Source: a virus
Length of the DNA: 45,023 bases
IMG/VR virus record: IMGVR_UViG_3300042876_000637
Location: 1-45,023 of that record
Reading direction: 5' to 3' (one strand)
Shown here: positions 30,583 to 37,374 of the stretch, piece after piece
Numbering within the stretch: position 1 is the first letter of the stretch
Layout: each line of letters begins with the position of its first letter
The notes under the pieces: generated by a model
Databases searched by the model: none
Told to the model about the DNA's origin: nothing
The model's input: only the letters and a program-made list of their open reading frames with translations
Program-made: the position numbers and the translations under genes

Positions 30583-32102
30583 ACCGCGTATAATACGGGC
30601 TGCATTGTAGATGACAAAAGGCGGACCCTGAGGAGTTTGTTGCGCGTTGGTATCCGAATCTCGTCGGGTCCGCACGCGCTAACGATTAGCGCATGGAAAA
30701 TCGGTTGTGGCTGAATGGCTGCAACCTCGTTTTGAAAGAGAAAGGCTTTTGCGAGCACTGCTTGCATGAGCCTTTTTCTTTGCTCGTCGTCGGCCAGCGC
30801 GTATAGCTGGCCGAAATTGTTTAAGGTCTCCAGGGCGGCGGCGTAATCAGCGGCGGACGTATCAGGGGCCGGGGGCGGCGCGACGGTTGCCAGGGCTTGC
30901 TCAATTTTCTTCTTTTCGGACAAATACTCGGCGTCGGTGAGATCGCCTGCCAGATATAGATTTTTAAGGCGGCGCTGGCGCTCGAGCAGGTCGGCTTGTG
31001 CGGCGGGGGGCTGGTCGGCAACGGCTGTCTGGAGTTTTACCATGCGCTCGATTTCGCTACGCCAGTCGGCAGGGATACGAATGCCGCTCAGAATTTCTAA
31101 CACTTGGGATTCGACGTGTTCGGCACTGACCGTGGTAGTCTGCGAACACGCGATTCCCAGTTGCTTTGCCGGTTGATAGTAGCGCCGGCCGTAAATCTGG
31201 TGATTGGTGCCCCGGTAGCGCAATTCGCACTCGCGGCAATGCAGCACCCCACTGAGGGGGTAAATGCGCGTCGCGTGATTGCTGGAGTCAGCCTTGGAGC
31301 GACGGCCCGCGCGCACTGCTTGGCATTTGTCAAACGTGGCTTGGTCGGTCAGGGGGGAATGCTCGCCGGGAAACCATTCGCCCTTATAGGCCACCAGGCC
31401 AAGATAATACTTGTCCTGGAGCATGTACCGCACCGTGTCTTTGCTGAACAGTCGCCGCCCCCGCTTATTGAGCGTGCGGTAGCCGCGTTGATTGAGCAGC
31501 GCGGCAATTTCCAGGTCAGAGTATTTCCCCGTCGCGTATTCGGTGAAGGCCAGCGTGGCCCCGATTCCGTCATAGGGGTCTGGGCTATCGCGCTTGGTCA
31601 GCGGGTCGCGGCAATAGCCGAAGTGCAGGTCGCCATTGCTGCGGCCTCGCACCACGCGCCCCTTCTTCCCCCGCTGGTATTTCTCGCTCAGGTCTTTGGA
31701 ATAGTAGGCCGCGAAGTCAGCCTGAATGCGGCGCGTCAGCCACCCGCTGGCGGTTTCCTCGTCCAGGTGCTGGGTGAGGGAAACTAGCCGCACGCGATGC
31801 TGGCGCAGAAATTTGTAATGGCGCTCACTATCGTCTTCGCGGGAGAAGCGGTCAATGTTCCAGACAATCAAAATGTCGAGGCGGTGGGCCTCGACATCGG
31901 CCAGCATGGCGCGGAATTTCGGGCGCTGGTCGGTGCCGCCCCGCTGGGCTTCCTCGCGGTAAATCTCGACAATCTGCCAGCCCTCCTGTGCGGCCCGTTC
32001 CCGCCCAAGGCGCTCTTGGTCGCCGAGGCTGTAATTGTCGAGTTGGCGTTTGTCGGAAACGCGCAGGTAGATTCCGGCGCGCAGTGGGGGTTTGGTTAGC
32101 AT
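30579..32102 (-). CDS. Large serine recombinase (phage integrase)
   Basis: A 507-residue protein with AAAAGGAG before ATG 32102. The catalytic domain begins YLRVSDKRQLDNYSLGDQ, with Ser16 as nucleophile, and includes DILIVWNIDRFSR. The recombinase domain follows (GYCRDPLTKRDSPDPYDGIG, DTVRYMLQDKYYLGLVAYKG). Then come a zinc ribbon (LHCRECELRYRG) and a coiled coil (about 375-440). Domain order and length match LSR integrases such as those of phiC31 and Bxb1. The Gp3-like protein at 41705 is the matching directionality factor. The attP site was not found. Confidence 0.93.
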   Translation of the reverse strand: MLTKPPLRAGIYLRVSDKRQLDNYSLGDQERLGRERAAQEGWQIVEIYREEAQRGGTDQRPKFRAMLADVEAHRLDILIVWNIDRFSREDDSERHYKFLRQHRVRLVSLTQHLDEETASGWLTRRIQADFAAYYSKDLSEKYQRGKKGRVVRGRSNGDLHFGYCRDPLTKRDSPDPYDGIGATLAFTEYATGKYSDLEIAALLNQRGYRTLNKRGRRLFSKDTVRYMLQDKYYLGLVAYKGEWFPGEHSPLTDQATFDKCQAVRAGRRSKADSSNHATRIYPLSGVLHCRECELRYRGTNHQIYGRRYYQPAKQLGIACSQTTTVSAEHVESQVLEILSGIRIPADWRSEIERMVKLQTAVADQPPAAQADLLERQRRLKNLYLAGDLTDAEYLSEKKKIEQALATVAPPPAPDTSAADYAAALETLNNFGQLYALADDEQRKRLMQAVLAKAFLFQNEVAAIQPQPIFHALIVSACGPDEIRIPTRNKLLRVRLLSSTMQPVLYAV

Positions 32103-32123
32103 GGCGGCTCCTTTTGATTCAGT

Positions 32124-32345
32124 TTACGATTTTTTGCCGGGGCTGGCAACGGGCTGGGCGGCAAGCGCGGGCGCGCCCGCCCGTTTGGCGCGGATGATGC
32201 GCTTGCGCGCTTGATGTGGCGGGGCGAACACGTTGACGTATTTCACGCGGTTCCCACACGCTTTACACCATGTATGGAACGTGTTGTTGCGAAACGTCAC
32301 AGACACGGCCGGGGCGTCACACAGAGAGCAAATAAGATTTTTCAT
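32124..32345 (-). CDS. Small zinc-ribbon protein (first gene after the attC array)
   Basis: A 73-residue protein with two C-x2-C pairs (LICSLCDAP and WCKACGN), a classic zinc ribbon, and a basic Ala/Pro-rich tail. Its ATG is 4 bases past the core of the attC site at 32350, so it lies where a cassette gene would begin. It ends 21 bases before the integrase start. No attC follows it, so it is either the phage gene at the insertion edge or a cassette that has lost its own attC. Confidence 0.7.
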   Translation of the reverse strand: MKNLICSLCDAPAVSVTFRNNTFHTWCKACGNRVKYVNVFAPPHQARKRIIRAKRAGAPALAAQPVASPGKKS

Positions 32346-32349
32346 GGCG

Positions 32350-32444
32350 GCCTAACGGCCAGCGGTAAGGCGCACGCGCCCACCGCCAGCCACTAATTTT
32401 TTCGCCCTCTGCGGGCGCGTGTCGCCTTGACCGCATGGTTGGGC
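32350..32444 (-). other. attC recombination site 1 (integron type)
   Basis: Read on the minus strand the site runs from GCCCAAC (32444-32438) to GTTAGGC (32356-32350). The left arm GCGGTCAAGGCGACACGC pairs with the right arm GCGTGCGCCTTACCGC except for two extra bases, C and A, in the left arm. Paired RYYYAAC and GTTRRRY cores plus two extrahelical bases are the defining attC structure. Orientation matches the leftward genes. Length is 95 bp. Confidence 0.85.
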
Positions 32445-32648
32445 CGCACGGGCGAATGTGTAGGCGGCCTTGCTATTTGACCGCCACTCATGCCCGCACC
32501 GCGCACAGCGAAATACGCCACCATTGCCGGATGAACGCACGAATAAAACTGCGTTCCATGTTCGATGGCCCGTGCCTGTGGCATAGGCCAGCCAATCGCG
32601 GCGGTAGCATTGAGAGCAGCGGAGTTTTGATGTTCGCGTTTGTGCCAT
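32352..32648 (-). CDS. Cassette gene C: zinc-ribbon protein
   Basis: A 98-residue protein starting at ATG 32648, 6 bases past the core of the upstream attC (32655). Two C-x2-C pairs (LRCSQCYRRD, FRCARCGHEW) form a zinc ribbon. The frame has no stop before attC and runs right through attC 1, ending in its final core (GTTAG), so the last 30 residues are encoded by the recombination site. No Shine-Dalgarno is visible. Function is unknown. Confidence 0.65.
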   Translation of the reverse strand: MAQTRTSKLRCSQCYRRDWLAYATGTGHRTWNAVLFVRSSGNGGVFRCARCGHEWRSNSKAAYTFARAAQPCGQGDTRPQRAKKLVAGGGRVRLTAGR

Positions 32649-32654
32649 AGTGCG

Positions 32655-32746
32655 GCCCAACGAATGGGCGTAAGCGGTGCGCGCCTTACGCTACTTGTGG
32701 TTTCCGGGTGCGCGTGGCGCGCATCCGCTTGACGACAGGGTTAGGC
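32655..32746 (-). other. attC recombination site 2
   Basis: On the minus strand GCCTAAC (32746-32740) opens the site and GTTGGGC (32661-32655) closes it. The left arm GTCAAGCGGATGCGCGCC pairs with the right arm GGCGCGCACCGCTTAC, leaving two extrahelical bases, C and A, at the same relative positions as in site 1. Length is 92 bp. Confidence 0.87.
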
Positions 32747-32930
32747 AGATTTGATTTGCCCAGGCACTTTCTGCCGCGTCTGCTAATAATTTCCCGCCGT
32801 TTGCACAGTCATCGCAAAGCGCGAGCGGAAAAATGGTGTCGTTGTACAGGGTTACAGTCGCCTTATTTTTGCAGCGCAACGGTTCGTGGTAGTCGTCTGG
32901 CGTGCTGTAAATTTCGTTTTGGCATTGCAT
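32691..32930 (-). CDS. Cassette gene B: small Cys-containing protein
   Basis: A 79-residue protein from ATG 32930, 9 bases past the upstream attC core. Cys residues in MQCQNE, LRCKNK and LCDDCANG suggest a metal site. The reading frame enters attC 2 and stops in its apical loop, so about 20 C-terminal residues are attC-encoded. No family recognised. Confidence 0.6.
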   Translation of the reverse strand: MQCQNEIYSTPDDYHEPLRCKNKATVTLYNDTIFPLALCDDCANGGKLLADAAESAWANQICLTLSSSGCAPRAPGNHK

Positions 32931-32939
32931 GGACAATCT

Positions 32940-33035
32940 GCCTAACGATTCGCTTCAGTGGCTTGCCGCCACGTCAGCACTCGGTTCAATCTCGCCGCCA
33001 GCGGGCGGCAAGTCCACTGCAAGCGGGGGTTGGGC
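32940..33035 (-). other. attC recombination site 3
   Basis: On the minus strand GCCCAAC (33035-33029) opens and GTTAGGC (32946-32940) closes the site. The left arm GCTTGCAGTGGACTTGCC pairs with the right arm GGCAAGCCACTGAAGC with two extrahelical bases, G and A. Length is 96 bp. The loop differs from the other two sites, so these are independent cassettes, not copies of one. Confidence 0.87.
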
Positions 33036-33200
33036 GGCGGCCTTGAGTAGATTGGCGCATTTATCAACAACGCGCCACGACGCGCCCACAGGCGGGGCAA
33101 ACAACGAAACCAGATACGGGTCACACTGCGCCGCTAATTTGCGCCAGTCATCCCACGCGGCGCGATTGTTCCACCACTGAGAATAGAGAGCGTTTGCCAT
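32955..33200 (-). CDS. Cassette gene A: small unknown protein
   Basis: An 81-residue protein from ATG 33200, 11 bases past the core GTTGGGC at 33212. The N-terminal 50 residues (WWNNRAAWDDWRKLAAQCDP) are Trp-rich and look folded. The last 30 residues (AAAQPPLAVDLPPAGGEIEP onward) are encoded by attC 3. No family recognised. Confidence 0.6.
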   Translation of the reverse strand: MANALYSQWWNNRAAWDDWRKLAAQCDPYLVSLFAPPVGASWRVVDKCANLLKAAAQPPLAVDLPPAGGEIEPSADVAASH

Positions 33201-33211
33201 AGAAGTAAGCC

Positions 33212-33246
33212 GCCCAACCTATAAATAGACTGCACGCCGCAGTCTA
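33212..33246 (-). other. Upstream core site and hairpin at the start of the cassette array
   Basis: GTTGGGC on the minus strand (33218-33212) is the insertion core in front of cassette A. Directly upstream TAGACTGC (33246-33239) and GCAGTCTA (33233-33226) form an 8-bp hairpin. There is no full attC here, so this may be the original insertion point (attI-like or secondary site) or a decayed attC. Confidence 0.5.
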
Positions 33247-33251
33247 ATTCG

Positions 33252-33443
33252 CTAATCTTTCCTTCGGCCAGAAATGACGATTTCGGCCACGAGTTGGCAA
33301 AAGGCGCGCACGTCGGGGTGTGCGATGGATGGCACGCCATTGACCGGAGTGGCGGGTGCCAAGACAACTGGCCCCCGCTTTAAACGATATTGTACGCGGC
33401 GGGCAGCCCGCCAAGCGCGCCCGTCAGACGTGATGTAATTCAT
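33252..33443 (-). CDS. Small basic protein
   Basis: A 63-residue protein coupled to the upstream gene (ATGA at 33443). Basic N-terminus (AWRAARRVQYRLKRG), then DVRAFCQLVAEIVIS. Last gene of the early block before the cassette array. No family recognised. Confidence 0.55.
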   Translation of the reverse strand: MNYITSDGRAWRAARRVQYRLKRGPVVLAPATPVNGVPSIAHPDVRAFCQLVAEIVISGRRKD

Positions 33444-33634
33444 AGGCGACCATCCTCGTGACTTTCCAGCGCATGTAAAACGGGCTTGCCCTCACGCTCG
33501 GCCCAACGCTCCCACGGCGAGGCGGGCGGTTCTTTGGCCCGCACTTGGGCCACATAAACGTGAAAGCGCAAATTGAGCACGGCGGTTTGCAGCAGGTCAA
33601 GCAGTAGGGCAACGGCATTCAAAATAGTGTTCAT
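33440..33634 (-). CDS. Small helical protein
   Basis: A 64-residue protein with ATG 33634 overlapping the previous stop (ATGA). A hydrophobic amphipathic N-terminal helix (NAVALLLDLLQTAVLNLRFH) and a charged tail. No family recognised. Confidence 0.55.
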   Translation of the reverse strand: MNTILNAVALLLDLLQTAVLNLRFHVYVAQVRAKEPPASPWERWAEREGKPVLHALESHEDGRL

Positions 33635-34182
33635 GCCGTCACCCGCTTGAACTCCACCACCCACACCCACGGGTTGTTTTCCCAGCAGTGGCCACGCGCC
33701 GCGTTGATGGAATCCCACAATTGCACAAACCCCCAGCGGGCCAAGCCAATGTCCACCCCTTCCGCGCGTGCGTCGTCATCCGTAATCTCTTGCACCCGCT
33801 CTACGCGCACCGCTACAATCTCCAGCGTCAGGCGCGACAATTCGCGTGGCATAAAAATTGACGGCTTCCAACGCACGTCACTATCGTTGGCAATTCCATC
33901 AGCCCGATAAAACACGGGTTCGCTGTCAGAAAACGTCTCGCGCACCCACAAGCGGTCGCCGGGCGTTCCAAATTTGCACAGTCTCAGCATTTGCTCGTGG
34001 CGGAAGTCTTGCCACAGACCGCCCCGCCCGCCGTTGCGCGTGCCGCGAAAAGTCCAGTCATATCCGGGGGTGTCACTGCGCCCAAACTGCGTGAGGCCAA
34101 TGACCCGCCGCGTCTGCGTCTTCCGCCCCGCCATGATGGCCCGCACCATCGGGCCAGAGAATAAAATCGGGCGCTCTTTCAT
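33631..34182 (-). CDS. Phage ASCH/PUA-like domain protein
   Basis: A 183-residue protein. KERPILFSGPMVRAIMAGRK, TQTRRV, PGDRLWVRETF, RWKPSIFMPRELSRLTLEIV and NPWVWVVEFKRV make up the well-conserved phage family with a PUA/ASCH-like fold, frequent in early regions of dsDNA phages. Such proteins are thought to bind RNA or modified nucleic acid; the role is unproven. It is coupled to both neighbours. Confidence 0.8.
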   Translation of the reverse strand: MKERPILFSGPMVRAIMAGRKTQTRRVIGLTQFGRSDTPGYDWTFRGTRNGGRGGLWQDFRHEQMLRLCKFGTPGDRLWVRETFSDSEPVFYRADGIANDSDVRWKPSIFMPRELSRLTLEIVAVRVERVQEITDDDARAEGVDIGLARWGFVQLWDSINAARGHCWENNPWVWVVEFKRVTA

Positions 34183-34411
34183 GTCGCACCTACATGGATT
34201 TCGTGAAAGGAAATGTCGAAGACAGGCGTTTGCACCAGGCTATCGGACTGAATGTGCAGTTGCCCATCAGCGTCATACCAAAACTCGCCGACACACTCGC
34301 TAGGGCACTCGCCAATGTGGTTGTCAAAAACGATACATTCGCCATCAAACGGGCAATAGTATTGGTTCCCCGTTCGCGTAAAAACATCTCTACCGCCAGG
34401 CGCTCTTTCAT
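34179..34411 (-). CDS. Cys-rich small protein with an apparent frameshift
   Basis: The start ATG 34411 (coupled to the upstream stop) opens MKERLAVEMF. At the T5 run (34384-34380) a -1 shift would bring in TRTGNQYYCPFDGECIVF, then ECPSECVGEFWYDADG, ending in EIHVGAT at 34179, which overlaps the next start as its neighbours do. The unshifted frame runs to 34190 but has low-complexity residues (TTTLASALASVSASF). The shifted frame is therefore the likely real protein: indel, base-calling error or slippage at GTTTTTA. Confidence 0.6.
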
Positions 34412-34710
34412 GGGTTCACCTGTTCGTGTGTGTTCACCAAAAATTCCACTTTCCACTTCCCGCTGACGCGCGTCCACAACTCCACGGTGGACGCGGGCGG
34501 GATGGTTAGGGCGCGCAGTTTGGCGCGCTCGGCGGGGCGAATAGCCCCCCGCCCTTTTTTGACTTGGATAAACCGCGCGCCGCCATTGTTCCAGGCGATG
34601 AGGTCAACTGGGCCTTTGCTCCCGGCGGCACGCAGGACGGTATAGCCGTCGGCGGTCAGGGCGTTGCGGGCGAGATATTCCATCGCCCGCCCATTGGTGT
34701 AGTTGGTCAT
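34408..34710 (-). CDS. Holliday junction resolvase-like PD-(D/E)xK nuclease
   Basis: A 100-residue protein. AMEYLARNALTADGYTVLRA, SKGPVDLIAWNNGG and RFIQVKKGRG give the E, D and QxK residues of Hjc-type/VRR resolvase folds. Early phage genes of this type cut branched replication or recombination DNA. Coupled by overlap to both neighbours. Confidence 0.78.
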   Translation of the reverse strand: MTNYTNGRAMEYLARNALTADGYTVLRAAGSKGPVDLIAWNNGGARFIQVKKGRGAIRPAERAKLRALTIPPASTVELWTRVSGKWKVEFLVNTHEQVNP

Positions 34711-35036
34711 TTGAACACCGTCCGAGAAATGCCCAGCAGCCGCAAGGTTTGCAACAAAATCACGGCGAGGGCGTGATACTCGCGGGCTGCGCGTTTGTGG
34801 TCAAGACATTCATCACTCAGCAAAAAATACTTATTGGCAAGACTGCGCTGCAAATCACGAGCCTGCCGATACTCGCGCAAGCGCTGGGCCGCAATGGCGC
34901 GCTGGGCGGCAATCAGCGCGTCGGCCTCTGACACCATGCACCCGCAAATATGCCCGTCACTATCGGCATAGCACCCGCCTTCGTGGTGGTTGGTTATTTT
35001 GTGTAAACAGTAGGGGCAATCAGTAATGACGCTCAT
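34707..35036 (-). CDS. Zinc-binding helical protein
   Basis: A 109-residue protein. CPYCLHK, then GGCYAD and ICGCMV give several Cys/His ligands in the first 35 residues. The rest is a long charged helix (AQRLREYRQARDLQRSLANK). No family recognised. Confidence 0.6.
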   Translation of the reverse strand: MSVITDCPYCLHKITNHHEGGCYADSDGHICGCMVSEADALIAAQRAIAAQRLREYRQARDLQRSLANKYFLLSDECLDHKRAAREYHALAVILLQTLRLLGISRTVFK

Positions 35037-35248
35037 TTGTAGTGGCCTCGAGGCGGAGAAACGGGCTGGCGCTCGACATAGGCAGCGGCTTCGCGTTGGG
35101 AATGCCGAATGCGGCGGGGCAGGCTTTCGTCGTGGGTTTCCATCGGCGGCGGCGCGGCCACGCGGGCGTCACGATGCAGCCAGACAAAAAGCAGCGAAAT
35201 CAGGACAAGGACGGCGATTAGGGCGATGGCAGGTGCGATTAGGTTCAT
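35033..35248 (-). CDS. Small single-pass membrane protein
   Basis: A 71-residue protein from ATG 35248, 1 base after the previous stop. One transmembrane helix (APAIALIAVLVLISLLFVWL) at about 4-25, then an Arg-rich cytoplasmic tail. No family recognised. Confidence 0.6.
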   Translation of the reverse strand: MNLIAPAIALIAVLVLISLLFVWLHRDARVAAPPPMETHDESLPRRIRHSQREAAAYVERQPVSPPRGHYK

Positions 35249-35249
35249 A

Positions 35250-36449
35250 TCAATGCTCCAGCGCGATACCGAGTAAATTCTGAACAGCACCAGACCGGTG
35301 CGTTTGCGGGATGAGCACCGTTGCGTCCGGGTCAGCATCGCTCCAGCGGTTGGGATAAGTGCGGGCGGCGATGAGTTCGCGGATGCGCGCCTCTTCTTCG
35401 TCGTTGATGAGGTCAATGAGCGGGCGGCCCAGTTCGTCGGCAGCCACGTTGATTTGCTCCTGCACATCCAGCACCTTTTGCAATGCCCATTCGCGGGCTT
35501 CGAGCGTGAGCGGGCCTTTACGGCTTGGGTTGCTGGACAGTTCCCCGCCTTTGTTGCGTTCGCCGTTCTTCTGCTTGCGGAGACGAAAAGAGCGCAGTTC
35601 GGAGTAGAGTGGGCGCAGGCGCTTGAGCGGTTGCAGGTAGGCCCAATCCGGTTGGCTGAGCACGTTATCAAGGGCGGCGTCTTTGGTTGCGAGGGGGCAA
35701 CCGATGCAGCCGGTGCGCGCATTGATTTCCTCGGCTTCCTCACCGCCGTAGACCTGTGCCACAAATGAGACCGATGGGGCAATGGTGGGCGCGTCAAATG
35801 TCAGCCAGTCCCAGACATGGCAAACACGCCAGTGGAGAATGGGGGCCAGCGTATCGGCCACGGATTCGGGGGTTGATTCCTGAAACCAGCCTTGCCCACA
35901 CTCCGCGCCGTTGCGCCCACACGAAAGCGCAATGCGGGCGTCACGGGCGGCGCTTTCGCCCACCCGAACGCCGGTGAGCATGAGGAACTTTTCGCCGTGG
36001 GCGTCACGGAGGCCCTTGAGCGCGGCCAACATCGGCTCAACTTTGATTTGAGCGGTACACCAGCGGAGCGTGTTGTTGTTAGGCGGCGGCACACCCCGCC
36101 CGAGCATGTAAACGAAGTAGCGGTCATCGAGCGGCGGCAGCACCACGCGGGCGGTGTGGCCCAGAGCGCGCACCGATTCGAGCGTTTGCATCGCCCCGAT
36201 GTGCAGAGGCGGGATTTCCTGGCGCGTGTCGCTGTAGAGCACGGTTAGCGACTGCGGGGCAGTGACGCGGCCAGTCTCGATGAGGTGGAGCACAACGGTG
36301 AGTAGCGCACTGCTGTCTTTGCCCCCGCTGTAGGCGATAGCCCAGTGCTGATAAAACGCGGCATAAGCGTTGAGCGACTGCGCCGTGAGTTCAATAGAGT
36401 CGGCCAATGTGAGACGTTTATCGTCGAAAAGGCTGGCTTGTTTACGCAT
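35250..36449 (-). CDS. PAPS reductase/DndC-like sulfur-transfer enzyme
   Basis: A 399-residue protein, ATG 36449 chosen because the upstream 260 bases belong to the primase gene. The PP-loop AIAYSGGKDSSALLTVVLHL (S41-S46) binds ATP. LRWCTAQIK, GVRVGESAARDARI and RTGCIGCPLATKD follow the DndC/PAPS-reductase order, with Cys residues placed for an Fe-S cluster. DndC works in DNA phosphorothioation with DndA, D and E, none of which is here. Many phages carry such solitary PAPS-reductase-like genes of unknown use. Confidence 0.82.
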   Translation of the reverse strand: MRKQASLFDDKRLTLADSIELTAQSLNAYAAFYQHWAIAYSGGKDSSALLTVVLHLIETGRVTAPQSLTVLYSDTRQEIPPLHIGAMQTLESVRALGHTARVVLPPLDDRYFVYMLGRGVPPPNNNTLRWCTAQIKVEPMLAALKGLRDAHGEKFLMLTGVRVGESAARDARIALSCGRNGAECGQGWFQESTPESVADTLAPILHWRVCHVWDWLTFDAPTIAPSVSFVAQVYGGEEAEEINARTGCIGCPLATKDAALDNVLSQPDWAYLQPLKRLRPLYSELRSFRLRKQKNGERNKGGELSSNPSRKGPLTLEAREWALQKVLDVQEQINVAADELGRPLIDLINDEEEARIRELIAARTYPNRWSDADPDATVLIPQTHRSGAVQNLLGIALEH

Positions 36450-37374
36450 GGAATAAACTCCCAATGTCGGCCTTTTCGGGCGCGGTGAGGGGCCATTCGT
36501 AGATGATGGCGGGAATGCCAGCGGCGCGCAGGCGGGTGGCGAGTTTGATGCCGCTGAGAAAAGCCGTCTCGTCATCTGGCAAATGGCGGGCGCGCCGGCG
36601 CGTCTTCCACGCGGCAATAATGGCGGGGTTGCGCGTCTGGCCAGGCACGTCGTTATCAAAGCCGATGATGACGGCGCTGGGCTGGGCGGCCTTGAGCGCG
36701 GCGGTGTAGCCATCGTTCCAGATGCTCACGCCGAAGGTGGCGACGGCAGCCATGTGCCAGTGGTCGCCGCACAGCAGGGCATCAATTGGGTTTTCCAGGA
36801 TGGCGACCGGCTGGGCGGGCTGCACGCTGGCAAGGTTGTAAAGCGCCAGTTTGCTGCCGCCGGGCGAAAGCCACTTCGGGCACTGGCACTCCACCGCGCG
36901 GCAGCGGAATCCAATCACATCCTCGCCATCAAAAATCGGCACAATCAGGCGCGGGTGGTCACAGCGCCCAGCCGCGTGATGCAGCCCGCCGGGAAACACG
37001 CCGTAGCCAAGTTTGTGTGCGCGGATGGTGGGCACCAGCAGCGGCTTGTAAGCCTGCCACTTTTGCGCGGCCAGCGGCGCGGCGGAAAACGAGATGGCGA
37101 GTTCACTGGCGCGGGCCTGCCACGGGCGCGGCTTGGGCGCGGGGGGCATGTAGGCTGGGGCCGAGGTGGGGCGCGTGTCGTGCATCCCCAGTTTTTCGGC
37201 GAGGGCGGATAGTGAGGGGGAGTATCCACAGAGGAAGCAATGCGCCCCGCGCGGGCCAAATGAGAAATGCGCTTTGGGCTTGCCGCATTGGGGGCAGGGG
37301 ATGTACACCTCGCCTTTGCGGTTCGGCGTCCGGTTGACGTAGGTGGTCAGGGCAGAGAAAAGTTCGGCGCTCAT
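36442..37374 (-). CDS. DNA primase with zinc ribbon and Toprim domain
   Basis: A 310-residue protein from ATG 37374 (ATGA overlap). Cys27, Cys30, Cys46 and Cys49 (YIPCPQCGK and HCFLCGYS) form the zinc ribbon. The Toprim domain has VAILENPIDALLCGD with the catalytic Glu and VIIGFDNDVPGQ with the DxD. It makes primers for phage replication together with the helicases upstream. Confidence 0.88.
   Translation of the reverse strand: MSAELFSALTTYVNRTPNRKGEVYIPCPQCGKPKAHFSFGPRGAHCFLCGYSPSLSALAEKLGMHDTRPTSAPAYMPPAPKPRPWQARASELAISFSAAPLAAQKWQAYKPLLVPTIRAHKLGYGVFPGGLHHAAGRCDHPRLIVPIFDGEDVIGFRCRAVECQCPKWLSPGGSKLALYNLASVQPAQPVAILENPIDALLCGDHWHMAAVATFGVSIWNDGYTAALKAAQPSAVIIGFDNDVPGQTRNPAIIAAWKTRRRARHLPDDETAFLSGIKLATRLRAAGIPAIIYEWPLTAPEKADIGSLFHA

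Noticed and set aside
30567-30594. Rightward TTGTTG and TATAAT boxes at the end of the integrase gene
   Set aside because: They would drive antisense RNA into the integrase gene. The spacing is acceptable, but the overlapping leftward promoter explains the A/T-rich boxes better.
33290-33300. A fourth attC upstream of cassette A
   Set aside because: The sequence near 33293 (GTTGGCA) does not fit GTTRRRY and lies within the coding part of the 63-residue gene. Only the single core at 33212 is supported.
34190-34411. The unshifted 73-residue frame starting at 34411
   Set aside because: It is rich in Ser, Thr, Ala and Leu without structure, while the shifted frame has ordered Cys and acidic residues and ends in the usual coupled stop.
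35033-35797. Long leftward open frame overlapping the DndC-like gene
   Set aside because: Most of it is a shadow of the DndC-like frame. Only the last 72 codons, from ATG 35248, form a separate membrane protein.
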